A stretch of DNA of 64,000 nt from the NCBI GenBank assembly GCA_017645785.1, contig JAGCNW010000019.1:124001-188000 (forward strand), in the 5' to 3' direction. This document shows, one piece after another, positions 50,733-59,015 of the stretch (positions within the stretch are counted from its first letter, which is position 1; each line of letters starts with the position of its first letter). The position numbers and the translations under genes are program-made. The stretch is from Treponema sp. GTDB lineage: Bacteria; Spirochaetota; Spirochaetia; Treponematales; Treponemataceae. The notes below the pieces were generated by a model, which searched no databases, had not been told where the DNA came from, and saw only the letters and a list, made by a program, of their open reading frames with translations.

Positions 50733-51272
50733 ATGAACACAAGCGAAATTGAATTTTTGGACAAGGCCATAAGGCGCGTTCCCGACTTTCCCAAGGAAGG
50801 AATCCTTTTTTACGACATTACCAGCGTTTTGACCAAGCCCGACGTCTTTAAGTTTTGCATCGACAAAATGGTGGAGCTTTACAAGGACAAAAAGATTGAC
50901 GCCGTCGCGTCCGTCGAGTCCCGCGGATTCTTGTTCGGCGCTCCCTTTGCCGAACGCCTTGCGATTCCCCAAATTCTAATTCGCAAAAAGGGAAAGCTTC
51001 CCGGAGACACATATTCTTGCAAGTATTCATTGGAATACGGAACTGCCGAAATCGAAGCCCACAAGGCCGACATCGAGCGGGGAAAAAATTACTTGATCGT
51101 TGACGACCTTATCGCCACAGGCGGAACGCTTGCCGCGGCCAGGAATGTAATAGAGCAGGGCGGCGGAATCGTAACCGACTACTTTGGAATCATCGGGCTT
51201 CCCGACTTGAACTTCCAAAAAGTTTTGGCTCCCGCCAAAGTCTCAACCTTGATCGACTTTCACGGAGCGTGA
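50733..51272 (+). CDS. apt: Adenine phosphoribosyltransferase
   Basis: A 179-aa enzyme: N-terminal RRVPDFPKEGILFYDIT, SVESRGFLFGAPFA, flexible loop RKKGKLPGDTYSCKYSLEYG and PRPP motif YLIVDDLIATGGTL, all typical of Apt. It salvages adenine to AMP. It is monocistronic with a leaderless-type promoter and is followed immediately by the second copy of the palindromic repeat. Confidence 0.95.
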   Translation: MNTSEIEFLDKAIRRVPDFPKEGILFYDITSVLTKPDVFKFCIDKMVELYKDKKIDAVASVESRGFLFGAPFAERLAIPQILIRKKGKLPGDTYSCKYSLEYGTAEIEAHKADIERGKNYLIVDDLIATGGTLAAARNVIEQGGGIVTDYFGIIGLPDLNFQKVLAPAKVSTLIDFHGA

Positions 51273-51345
51273 TGTCATGTTCGGGCTTGACCCGGACATC
51301 TTTTTGTCAAAAGATTGCCCGATCAAGTCGGGCAATGACATGTTA
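51271..51345. repeat. Dispersed palindromic repeat, copy 2
   Basis: A 75-base element: outer arms TGTCAT/ATGACA, inner hairpins TCGGGCTTGACCCGGA and TTGCCCGATCAAGTCGGGCAA, joined by CATCTTTTTGTCAAAAGATT. It is the same design as copy 1 at 14259-14330 but with different inner stem bases, as expected if both stems evolve by compensatory change. It overlaps the end of the KDPG aldolase gene by 3 bases. Confidence 0.75.
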
Positions 51346-51984
51346 CTTTGTGAGCGCGCGGGGCAGCATAAGCAAGGCTTTCTCCGCCTCGGCTGTTATG
51401 ATGTCCCATTTTTGTCCGCTAATAAATTCTTTCTTTACAATCCAAGAGCCGCCGACGGCCAAAACGTTTGGCTTTGACAAATAGGCTGCGGCGTTCTCCG
51501 CCGTGATTCCGCCGGTCGGAATGAATTTTGTTTTTGGGAATGGGCCTGCCATCGCGTCCAAGAAATCCGTTCCTCCCAAAAGCTCCGCCGGGAAAAGCTT
51601 AAGGACTTCCAAGCCCAGCTGAATCGCGTTTGTAATTTCTGTCGGGGTGGCGACGCCCGGAATGACGGCGACGTCGCGGCTTTTGCAGTATTCGACGATT
51701 TCTTTGTCAAAGCCAGGCATTACGATAAACTTGGCTCCGCACGCGACGGCTTCCTGCGCCTGCGAAACGCTTGTCACCGTTCCCGCTCCGGCCAAAACGT
51801 CGGGGCAATGCGCGCTAAGTTCGCTTATGGCCTTGGGAGCCGCGTCGGTGCGGTAAGTGATTTCGGCGATTTTTATTCCGCCCTTCAAAAGAGCGTTGGC
51901 CAGCGGCGCTGCGTTCGCGGCGTCTTCTATCGTTATTACGGGAATGATTTTTGTCTGCTTGAATATCTCAAAAATTTTGTTCAT
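51343..51984 (-). CDS. eda: KDPG/KHG aldolase
   Basis: A 213-aa class I aldolase: ITYRTDAAPKAI, LAGAGTVTSVSQAQEAVACGAKFIVMPG (in part: LAGAGTVTSVSQAQE), and the Schiff-base Lys in LKLFPAELLGG. It splits 2-keto-3-deoxy-6-phosphogluconate or 4-hydroxy-2-oxoglutarate. The ATG at 51984 is chosen because GGAGG lies 7 bases upstream. No sugar-acid kinase is adjacent in this window. A palindromic repeat overlaps its 3' end. Confidence 0.92.
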   Translation of the reverse strand: MNKIFEIFKQTKIIPVITIEDAANAAPLANALLKGGIKIAEITYRTDAAPKAISELSAHCPDVLAGAGTVTSVSQAQEAVACGAKFIVMPGFDKEIVEYCKSRDVAVIPGVATPTEITNAIQLGLEVLKLFPAELLGGTDFLDAMAGPFPKTKFIPTGGITAENAAAYLSKPNVLAVGGSWIVKKEFISGQKWDIITAEAEKALLMLPRALTK

Positions 51985-52001
51985 AGGGCGGACCTCCAAT
52001 C

Positions 52002-52655
52002 TTAGGCTGTTTCAATGGCGGACAATTGTTTTTGCAGTTCCAGCACTTGCTCCAAGGGTAGGCCTTGCGCCTGCGCGATTTGCTCCGGAGTTCCTACGCC
52101 CATTTTAAGCAAGTTTGTCGCGGCTTCGACGGCTTTTTGATGGAGACCTTCCTCGCGTCCTATCCTTATCATGTCTCTATCGTGCAAATTCATGGCGGCG
52201 TAATCCCTCCGGAATTTTTCGTTTTCCTTAATCTTTTGAACGAGAGTTTTGAGACGATTTGAAAAGTCGTCCTCGCTAGGCTCGTCGGTTTTGACAAAGC
52301 GCAGCAGAGCCTTTATTCGCTCGTCTTTTTCCGCTTCGTACGCGCTTGCATTATACACGACTTTTAGGCTTTTGTCATCCAAATTTACAAGAGTGTTTTC
52401 CGCGCAGACATTTTTGAAAGTGTATCGCGGCAGTCCGAAAGCATTTCCGTTTGCGTTTTTGAACGGATCATGCTTGCAAATGAAAAGGATGTAGCTGTCC
52501 TTTAGCTTGGAATAGTCCTCGCCTTTCATAAGCGCGTCCATGTCTATCATGGCCTCGTAATACCGCACTCTTTTTCCGAGAGCTTCCTGCGGGTAGGACT
52601 GTAGCTCTACGTCAATCACTTTGTTTTTGTCCTTTAAGTAAACATCAAGCCTCAC
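52002..52655 (-). pseudogene. Rpn/PD-(D/E)XK transposase-like nuclease, N-terminally truncated
   Basis: A 217-aa frame that begins RLDVYLKDKNKVIDVELQS, the active-site strand of Rpn recombination-promoting nucleases (D..ExQ), then RVRYYEAMIDMDALMKGEDY, and ends with the family C-terminus including IGREEGLHQKAVEAATNLL. The 60-70 residues that normally precede it are missing; the sequence upstream is an AT-rich hairpin. GTG at 52655 is only 1 base from GGAG, so translation is doubtful. Confidence 0.7.
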
Positions 52656-52806
52656 TCCTTATAAAAAAAAGCGGGAACCGCTTTTGCAATTCCCTTACAT
52701 ATAAGGTAGACTTTTTTTTGCAAAATTCACTCTTTTTTTGGAAAAAATCGTAAAAAAAAGCGGATTTTTTTTTTCTTTTTGCGGAGAGGATGCGGATTGA
52801 GGCTAA
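52656..52806. other. AT-rich intergenic region with hairpin
   Basis: Contains the perfect hairpin AAAAGCGG GAA CCGCTTTT (52666-52684) next to long A and T runs. It could be a bidirectional terminator between an XRE gene and the Rpn remnant. No gene is seen. Confidence 0.45.
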
Positions 52807-53118
52807 TTACCGCCTGATTTTTTCCTTTAATTGGCTTCCTAATTTGGCAAGCTCTATGTCGATTATCTTGTCGATTTTTGTAAAAAGGCTGTCGTCGCCT
52901 GAAAATTCGTTTTTTGTGTAAAAGAAAGTGGCCGGGCTTATTTTAAAAATCACGCAGAGGGCGTCAAGGACCTCGGCGGTGACAAAGGATTTTCCGTTTT
53001 CTATGCGGCTTAGATGGTTTGGCGTTATCCCCAGCTTTTCCGAAAGCTCTTCCTGCGTTATTTTGTTCAATTTTCTAAAATGCTTGAGATTTTGGCCAAA
53101 GATTTCTTTTGAATTCAT
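52807..53118 (-). CDS. XRE family transcriptional regulator
   Basis: A 103-aa protein starting MNSKEIFGQNLKHFRKLNK, with the HTH ITQEELSEKLGITPNHLSRIE and a short C-terminal helix. Met at 53118 is chosen over an upstream start because the family begins near this point. It is divergent from the lipoprotein gene 167 bases away and may control it. Function otherwise unknown. Confidence 0.82.
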   Translation of the reverse strand: MNSKEIFGQNLKHFRKLNKITQEELSEKLGITPNHLSRIENGKSFVTAEVLDALCVIFKISPATFFYTKNEFSGDDSLFTKIDKIIDIELAKLGSQLKEKIRR

Positions 53119-53284
53119 GCCTTGAATTTTATAGGCAGATTTCCTTATAAAACACAACATTAAAAGATGGTTTTTGTATAAAAAATATTATTTAATGCCG
53201 AATTTTCCTTGCATTAATAGGCATTTAGCGCTATAATATAAAAACAACATAACATTTAAGGCAAAGTTTGAATTGGGGGAAAGT

Positions 53285-55156
53285 ATGAAGAAATTCTTTG
53301 GAATCGCGGCGCTTTTTGCAGCGCTTGGCCTTGCGGCTTTTTTTTCCGCTTGTTCCAACGGCTCGGATGGGGGCTACGCTCCGCCGCCAGCAGCGCCAGT
53401 GTTGCCAACCTACACGGTAGCCTTTAATTCAAACGGCGGAAGCGATGTCGCAAGCCAGACTGTGACGAGCGGCCAAACTGCGTCAAAGCCCGCCGACCCC
53501 ACAAAAGAGCATTTTAAGTTTGTGGAGTGGTGCTCCGACCAAGCCTGCCAGACGGCCTTTGACTTTGCGACTCCCATCACGAATGACACAATCCTTTACG
53601 CAAAGTGGGAGAGCGTCATATACACAGTGACCTTAGAGTATAACAACGGAAGCGAATCTCAAACCCAAAGCGTCGAAAGCGGCCAAACAGCCGCAAAGCC
53701 CGCCGACCCAACGAAAGACCATTTCAACTTTGCCGGCTGGTGCTCCGACGCTGAATGCCAGACGCCCTTTGACTTTGCGACGCCCATTGTAGGGGACACG
53801 AACCTTTACGCAAAGTGGAGCAATTTGCCTGTTTACATCGTGACGTTTGACTTGAACGGCGGAAAATACGGCTCCAGCGACACCTACACGCAGAACATTG
53901 AGGACGGCTCCAAGGCCATGCGGCCCGCCAGCGACCCCGCAAAAGACGATTATGTCAGCGGCGACGTGACCACAAAATACGCCTTTGACAATTGGTACGC
54001 GGATGCAGGTTGCAGTACCTTGTTTGATTTTGACGCTACGGCTATAACTGGCCCCACGACGGTTTACGCAAAGTGGAACGAGACAAAATATTACGCTGTA
54101 AAAATCGCAAGCGGCATCGAGCATGGAAGCGTTTCCTCTGACGCGGCGGAACATATCGCGGCGGGAACTCTTGTAACACTTACTGCAGCTCCGAATCCAA
54201 ACTATGAATTTGTCTCGTACACTGTGACCGCGGGGGCAAGCGCGGTGGAAGTGGAGGACGGAAAATTTACGATGCCCGCAAGTCCAGTGACTGTGTCGGC
54301 GACATTTAGACCTGCCGCTCTTACGCTTGAAGCGATTGAGGCTGGCGCTAAAGTTACTTTTAACAATAAGGCGAATGGGCCGGTAACATACAGGGTGAAC
54401 GGTGGCGTGCCGCAAACAATCGAAAGTAAAGCGGCTGTAGATATAACGCTTGAAAAAGTCGGCGACAGAGTTTCTTTTTACGGCGACAATGCAACTTATA
54501 ATGAGTCATATTCCGTATCCAGCAACATCGCTTGTGACAAGTATTGTTATGTTTACGGAAATGTAATGAGCCTTATAGACAGCGCGAATTATGAGAATGC
54601 AAAAACGCTGTCAGAAAACACCGCGACATTCCGTAGGCTATTTTACGGAAATAGTCATATAAAAAACAAGTCAAGTGAAGAATTGATTTTACCCGCTACC
54701 GAATTGGTTGGCTCATGCTACTCTGAAATGTTCTCTGGGTGCACGAGCCTTACGAGCGCTCCGGCGCTCCCTGCAACTACGTTGGCGAGATCTTGCTACG
54801 CTCATATGTTCTCTGAGTGCACGAGCCTTACGAACGCTCCGGCACTCCCCGCGACTACGTTGGCGGAATATTGCTACGAAGGCATGTTCTATGGGTGCAC
54901 TAACCTTACGAACGCTCCGATTCTGCGCGCTATAGAACTGGTTAGATCCTGTTACGCGTGTATGTTCTGTGACTGTAAAAACCTTAAGAGTTTAACATGC
55001 CTTGCAATCACCGGTATGAATAGCAATAACGCTACACATGAATTTCTTTCTGGCGCAGCATATACTGGCACATTTACAAGGGCAAAAGGAGTGAACTGGT
55101 CATATAGTTTTATCGGCATACCGTATGGTTGGACTTTCGTTAATTATCAGGAATAG
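53285..55156 (+). CDS. Lipoprotein with InlB repeats and BspA-type leucine-rich repeats
   Basis: A 623-aa surface protein. Lipobox FFSAC places lipidated Cys at residue 23. Three InlB/Flg_new repeats follow (AFNSNGGSDVASQ; LEYNNGSESQTQ; FDLNGGKYGSSD; each ending LYAKW or VYAKW), then a divergent InlB domain (IASGIEHGSVSSDAA) and, at about residues 470-570, four 26-residue leucine-rich repeats with LPAT-L, CY-MF and LT-AP positions, as in BspA. Such proteins bind host or bacterial surfaces. DNA of the last repeats is 78 bases in period. Confidence 0.9.
   Translation: MKKFFGIAALFAALGLAAFFSACSNGSDGGYAPPPAAPVLPTYTVAFNSNGGSDVASQTVTSGQTASKPADPTKEHFKFVEWCSDQACQTAFDFATPITNDTILYAKWESVIYTVTLEYNNGSESQTQSVESGQTAAKPADPTKDHFNFAGWCSDAECQTPFDFATPIVGDTNLYAKWSNLPVYIVTFDLNGGKYGSSDTYTQNIEDGSKAMRPASDPAKDDYVSGDVTTKYAFDNWYADAGCSTLFDFDATAITGPTTVYAKWNETKYYAVKIASGIEHGSVSSDAAEHIAAGTLVTLTAAPNPNYEFVSYTVTAGASAVEVEDGKFTMPASPVTVSATFRPAALTLEAIEAGAKVTFNNKANGPVTYRVNGGVPQTIESKAAVDITLEKVGDRVSFYGDNATYNESYSVSSNIACDKYCYVYGNVMSLIDSANYENAKTLSENTATFRRLFYGNSHIKNKSSEELILPATELVGSCYSEMFSGCTSLTSAPALPATTLARSCYAHMFSECTSLTNAPALPATTLAEYCYEGMFYGCTNLTNAPILRAIELVRSCYACMFCDCKNLKSLTCLAITGMNSNNATHEFLSGAAYTGTFTRAKGVNWSYSFIGIPYGWTFVNYQE
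54708..55000 (+). repeat. 78-base tandem repeats in the leucine-rich region
   Basis: About 3.5 copies of a 78-base unit (26 codons) encode the BspA-type repeats. The unit is well conserved in copies 2-3 and decays toward the end, as seen in gene families that expand by recombination. Confidence 0.7.
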
Positions 55157-55176
55157 TTTATAGGAGGAATAGAATT

Positions 55177-55569
55177 ATGGATAAATCAAAATTCAAGATG
55201 TCGTTCTTTTATGTAATGTTTGCAGTTTTAACATTCTTTTTGTTTTTATTTTCATATTTTCTAAAAGACACAAATTACCAGTATTTAAATCAAAAGTGTA
55301 AAAATATTTTGATTGTCATTGTTTTTTCTGTTTTATGCATAACCGGCTTTGTGTGTTTTACCGTTCTTATTCTCAAAGATGGTGAAAAGACTAGCTTAGC
55401 AAAGTTAAAAGCGTTGATAAAAGCGAAAGAGGATTTCTCGTCAGGGGATAACTCTAAACTTGTGACAGAAGAACGAACGGAAAAGACTGATGGCGAGATT
55501 ATAATAGTTGAACGAAAAGTTTATTGCGAATTGATGAAAACATACATGCAATCAATAACGGAGATATAA
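55177..55569 (+). CDS. Small membrane protein
   Basis: A 130-aa protein with two hydrophobic helices (FFYVMFAVLTFFLFLFSYFL; ILIVIVFSVLCITGFVCFTV) and a charged C-terminal region. AGGAGG precedes the ATG by 7 bases. It follows the lipoprotein gene by 20 bases and precedes a membrane-anchored protein by 2 bases, so all three are probably co-transcribed. No known domain. Confidence 0.6.
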   Translation: MDKSKFKMSFFYVMFAVLTFFLFLFSYFLKDTNYQYLNQKCKNILIVIVFSVLCITGFVCFTVLILKDGEKTSLAKLKALIKAKEDFSSGDNSKLVTEERTEKTDGEIIIVERKVYCELMKTYMQSITEI

Positions 55570-55571
55570 AA

Positions 55572-56159
55572 TTGTGTAATTTTTGGGAATTTCAGCTAAA
55601 GGACATAATAACACTAGTCGTCTCATTGATAACTCTTTTTGTAACTTTTAGCATCCCCATACAAATAATGAAGTTCCAGCGCTACACAGGCTTGATGTCC
55701 ACTTACATGAGCCACGAATTTGGACACGCCTTTCAAAGCGTCATCAATTTTTTTTACGATGATTGCGGTTGCGATGTTGAGAAAATTCCCGCAAAATACA
55801 AACAACGCTATAACGAGGATTTTAAAAAGTTGCATGGCAAAGGTGATGAAAAAATTGACATTCATGATGTGCTTCATTACCACCGTAGGCTCTTGAATGA
55901 TTATTTTTTGGAACTTGAAATGTGCCGCGAGTCCAGCATTTTCTTGCGTCGCAGAATTCACAGGGAATGGACGACAAGCGAGGCTTGGGTCGTAAAAATC
56001 TTGATTTATATGAACATGTCTATTAGTGATGACCCAGAGTTGTTTAAAGACATTTCCGGTATCAAGCGAGGCAAAATGCCAAAAACAAAAGGCTTAAGCA
56101 AACATCTTGAGCATTTTTACAAGGCGCTAAAGAAACAGAAAAAAGAGATGCAAGTGTAA
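55572..56159 (+). CDS. Membrane-anchored hypothetical protein
   Basis: About 195 aa with one N-terminal hydrophobic helix (IITLVVSLITLFVTFSIPI) then a soluble alpha-helical domain containing MSHEFGHAF and DVLHYHRRLLNDY. The HEFGH string resembles an HExxH zinc motif only partly (HEFGH fits HExxH), so a metalloprotease-like role cannot be excluded. Start TTG at 55572 is preferred because GGAG lies 8 bases ahead. Function unknown. Confidence 0.55.
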   Translation: MCNFWEFQLKDIITLVVSLITLFVTFSIPIQIMKFQRYTGLMSTYMSHEFGHAFQSVINFFYDDCGCDVEKIPAKYKQRYNEDFKKLHGKGDEKIDIHDVLHYHRRLLNDYFLELEMCRESSIFLRRRIHREWTTSEAWVVKILIYMNMSISDDPELFKDISGIKRGKMPKTKGLSKHLEHFYKALKKQKKEMQV

Positions 56160-56202
56160 GCATTTTCTTTACTGAAAACTTTCTTGACTTTTGACCGAAT
56201 CC

Positions 56203-56277
56203 TTGACATTTTCGCCTCTGTAGATTATACTCGACAATATCCCATACTTTTTGTCGAGTATAATCTACAAAAAGTAT
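56203..56277. promoter_or_regulatory. Promoter with overlapping inverted repeats before the AAA ATPase
   Basis: TTGACA (56203-56208), 17-base spacer and TATACT (56226-56231). A 17-bp perfect inverted repeat, GTAGATTATACTCGACA (56220-56236) and its complement at 56252-56268, covers the -10 box. A second 11-bp repeat, ATACTTTTTGT (56244-56254) and ACAAAAAGTAT (56267-56277), overlaps the right arm of the first. The two pairings exclude each other. The first looks like a DNA operator, the second an RNA hairpin just ahead of the ribosome site. Confidence 0.75.
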
Positions 56278-56299
56278 ATACCCCCAAGGAGACGACGCG

Positions 56300-57553
56300 A
56301 TGGATCATGACGAACTGAAAAGAGTGATTTTTGACCAACACGAGCGGATTAAAAATTTTCAAATCGTTCCCCGCGAATATAAATTTGACCTAAACGCCAA
56401 CTATGTCCTTGTGGGCTTGCGCCGCGCCGGGAAGTCAACGCTATTATATAAAATTGTTCAAGATCTTGTCGCAAGCGGAACTGACTGGAACCAAATAATT
56501 TATGTCAACTTTGAGGACGAGCGCCTTGAAGAGTTCAGCGCAAAGGATTTTAACGACTTGCTTTTGGTACAAAGCGAACTGAGCGACAAAAAAGGCTGGT
56601 TCTTCCTTGACGAAGTTCAAAACATAGAAGGCTGGGAAAAATTTGCCCGCCGCATGGCCGACTCAAAAGAACACACTTTTATAACCGGCAGCAACGCAAA
56701 AATGCTTTCAGGCGAAATTGAAAAAAAACTTGGCGGACGCTATCTTTCAAAATACATAACGCCCTATAACTTTAGGGAATTTCTTGGCGCAAAGAACATT
56801 GACTTTTCCGAAAAGTCTATTTTGGGCACAAAGAGCGGCGGCAAGATAAAGCGCGCGATGAATGAATTCTTTTTCTTTGGCGGCTTCCCCGAAAGCCTTT
56901 CTTTTTTTGACAAACGCGAATATGTTTCAAGCGTTTATCAAAAGGTTTTGTTGGGCGACATAGCGAGCAGAAATTCCATCAGAAACACAAACGGCCTTAG
57001 GCTTTTGATGAAAAAAATCGCGGAAACAGTAAAGGACGAAATATCGTATTCAAAGCTTCATAACATTTTAAAAACAATCGGCGTGAACATAAGCAAGGAT
57101 GTCGTCATTGATTACATAGGCTACGCAAAAGAGTCCTATTTGATTTTTGCGGTAAAAAACTATTTTTCAAAATTCGTGGAAAAGGAAACGACACCCAAAT
57201 ATTATTGGAATGACAACGGCCTTTTAAATCTATTTTTGACTGACGGCGAGCCCCGGCTGCTTGAAAACCTTGTGGCGATAAGTTTGAAAAACCAGTTTGG
57301 CGAAGATTTTTATTATTTGAAGTCGGACGATCTGGACGTTGATTTTTTTGTTCCCAATATAAAAACCGTCATTCAAGCCGCGTATTCAGTTTCCAAGATA
57401 GGAAATGACCGAGAAATAAAAGAACTTGTCAAATCAGCTAGGCTTGTGAAAAACGCCAAGCGTTTTGTCATAATAACTTACAGCGAGGAAAAAACGCTGC
57501 AAGTTGACGGAATAAATATAGAAGTCATTCCAATATGGAAGTGGCTGCTCTAG
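56300..57553 (+). CDS. AAA ATPase with DUF4143 domain
   Basis: A 417-aa protein: Walker A GLRRAGKSTLLYKI near residue 38, Walker B GWFFLDEVQNIEGWE near 98, sensor TGSNAKML, and the C-terminal DUF4143 domain ending in a PD-(D/E)XK-like strand region VDFFVPNIKTVIQAAYSVSKI. These ATPases are widespread on mobile DNA and in many copies per genome. AAGGAG precedes the ATG. No partner gene is seen. The unusual control region suggests tight regulation. Confidence 0.88.
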   Translation: MDHDELKRVIFDQHERIKNFQIVPREYKFDLNANYVLVGLRRAGKSTLLYKIVQDLVASGTDWNQIIYVNFEDERLEEFSAKDFNDLLLVQSELSDKKGWFFLDEVQNIEGWEKFARRMADSKEHTFITGSNAKMLSGEIEKKLGGRYLSKYITPYNFREFLGAKNIDFSEKSILGTKSGGKIKRAMNEFFFFGGFPESLSFFDKREYVSSVYQKVLLGDIASRNSIRNTNGLRLLMKKIAETVKDEISYSKLHNILKTIGVNISKDVVIDYIGYAKESYLIFAVKNYFSKFVEKETTPKYYWNDNGLLNLFLTDGEPRLLENLVAISLKNQFGEDFYYLKSDDLDVDFFVPNIKTVIQAAYSVSKIGNDREIKELVKSARLVKNAKRFVIITYSEEKTLQVDGINIEVIPIWKWLL

Positions 57554-57555
57554 TT

Positions 57556-58125
57556 TTATTCCCCCGCCTTTTGCCTGTAGAGCTCCAGCGCCGCCGCCAT
57601 AAGCGCGTGGGGGCATTCGGGGCCGCCCATTTTTGCGAATACTTCTTCTTTGGGAACGCGGACGCAGTTAAGGTATTCGGTGTCGTCCAATTTTTGCTTG
57701 CCGACCGCTTCGAGGCCGCGCGCTAAAAAGACGTGAAATTGGTTTGTAAAAAGGGCGGGGTTGGGGCTGACGCTTCCTAGCAGAACCAGGGTTTGCGCGT
57801 GGCAGCCGGTTTCTTCCAAGAGCTCTCGGGCTGCGCCTTCTTCCGGCGACTCTCCGGCGTCAATCACTCCTCCAGGAAATTCCAGGCTAAGCGACTGGCT
57901 TCCGTGCCGCCATTGCTTTACCATTAAAAAAGATCCTTCGACTTCGGGAATCACCGCAGCCCAGTCCAAAGCGTCTATTGTGATGAAATCGCCCGCCTTT
58001 CCGTCAGGGGAGATGTTTCTGCTTTTGTTCACCGTGAATACCGGCGTGTCCAAAAGCCTTTCTTTATTTCCGCTTTTCCAAACCAAATCCGCGTCGCTGT
58101 TTTGTCCGCTTTTTTCCTTTGACAT
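57556..58125 (-). CDS. Nudix hydrolase (ADP-ribose pyrophosphatase-like)
   Basis: A 189-aa protein with the Nudix box GGVIDAGESPEEGAARELLEETG (GX5EX7REUXEEXGU, shown in part) near residue 86, and the surrounding VKQWRHGSQSLSLEFPGG typical of ADP-ribose pyrophosphatases. It removes ADP-ribose or similar nucleotide diphosphates. Convergent with the AAA ATPase, 3 bases apart. Confidence 0.88.
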   Translation of the reverse strand: MSKEKSGQNSDADLVWKSGNKERLLDTPVFTVNKSRNISPDGKAGDFITIDALDWAAVIPEVEGSFLMVKQWRHGSQSLSLEFPGGVIDAGESPEEGAARELLEETGCHAQTLVLLGSVSPNPALFTNQFHVFLARGLEAVGKQKLDDTEYLNCVRVPKEEVFAKMGGPECPHALMAAALELYRQKAGE

Positions 58126-58147
58126 ATTTCCGTTCCTGCTTTATAAT
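58119..58147 (+). promoter_or_regulatory. Consensus sigma-70 promoter
   Basis: TTGACA (58119-58124), 17-base spacer, TATAAT (58142-58147): a perfect consensus in both boxes, driving the kinase-like gene at 58194. The -35 box overlaps the start codon of the divergent Nudix gene. Confidence 0.85.
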
Positions 58148-58193
58148 ATAGTATAAACCTAATTTTCCGTTTTGTCATTAAGGGAGGAGCGTT

Positions 58194-59015
58194 ATGGCAA
58201 TTGTTTGCATGGCAAGACAAGTGGCGGCTAAGGGAGACGAAATTAGCGCCGAAGTCGCCAAGCTCTTAAACTATAAATTCATCACTCGCAAGGACATTGA
58301 GGCCAGCATCGTAAAGCTTGGATTTCCCAAAGAAAAGCTTCACAAGTACGACGAGGTAAAGCCCGGCTTTTTCGCCTCGCTTGCAAAGGACCGCGACGAA
58401 TACTTGGACTACTTGCAGACCGCGATTTTGGAGTCAGCCTCCGACGGAAACGTTGTCCTGATCGGCCGCGGCGCTTCCTATGTTCTAAGCGACCTTCCCA
58501 ACATGCTGAGCTTCCGTTTTGTGGCCGACCACCAAACCCGCCTTGAGCGCTTGGAAGAAGAGTTCAGCTTTACAGAAAAGCAAGCCCAGCAGCGCATAGA
58601 CGAAAGCGACAACAACCGCCGCGGCTTTCACAAAAGCTTCTTTAACGCTGACGCTGAAGATCCAGCCCATTACCACTTGGTTGTCAACTCAGGAAAGCTT
58701 GACATAAAGAGCGCCGCCGCCTTGATCGTTTCCATTGTAGAAACCGAAATGACCAAAGATGTGGAGGAGAAGGGCAAAAAGAAAATCGCAGAGATGCTCT
58801 TGGCCCAAAAGCTCGTGAACTCTTTGGTTTTTGAGCACAACATAACGGTCAACTTTTTGCGCGCCCTTGTAATCGACAAAAAGATTGTGTTGCAGGGCAT
58901 CGCCGACTCAAGCGCGATTGTCGAAAAGGCTGTGGTGCTTGCGCAAAAGGCTTATCCCGACTACAAGGTCGAGTCCGCCATAAGCGTCGTCCAAGATTTT
59001 AAGACTTACAAGTGA
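58194..59015 (+). CDS. Cytidylate kinase-like family protein
   Basis: A 273-aa protein of the cytidylate_kinase-like (Cmk-2) family: N-terminal VCMARQVAAKGDEISAEVAKLL, IGRGASYVL, and R-rich lid RLERLEEEF. The usual P-loop GxxGxGK is not evident, which is typical of this family. The C-terminal 80 residues (SLVFEHNITVNFLRALVIDKKIVLQG) resemble a BON-like domain. Nucleotide binding is likely but the substrate is unknown. It has a very strong promoter and an AGGAG site, and is coupled to the next gene by a 4-base overlap. Confidence 0.78.
   Translation: MAIVCMARQVAAKGDEISAEVAKLLNYKFITRKDIEASIVKLGFPKEKLHKYDEVKPGFFASLAKDRDEYLDYLQTAILESASDGNVVLIGRGASYVLSDLPNMLSFRFVADHQTRLERLEEEFSFTEKQAQQRIDESDNNRRGFHKSFFNADAEDPAHYHLVVNSGKLDIKSAAALIVSIVETEMTKDVEEKGKKKIAEMLLAQKLVNSLVFEHNITVNFLRALVIDKKIVLQGIADSSAIVEKAVVLAQKAYPDYKVESAISVVQDFKTYK

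Noticed and set aside
55700-55730. HEFGH as proof of a zinc protease
   Set aside because: The third ligand and family context are missing, so it is noted but not called.
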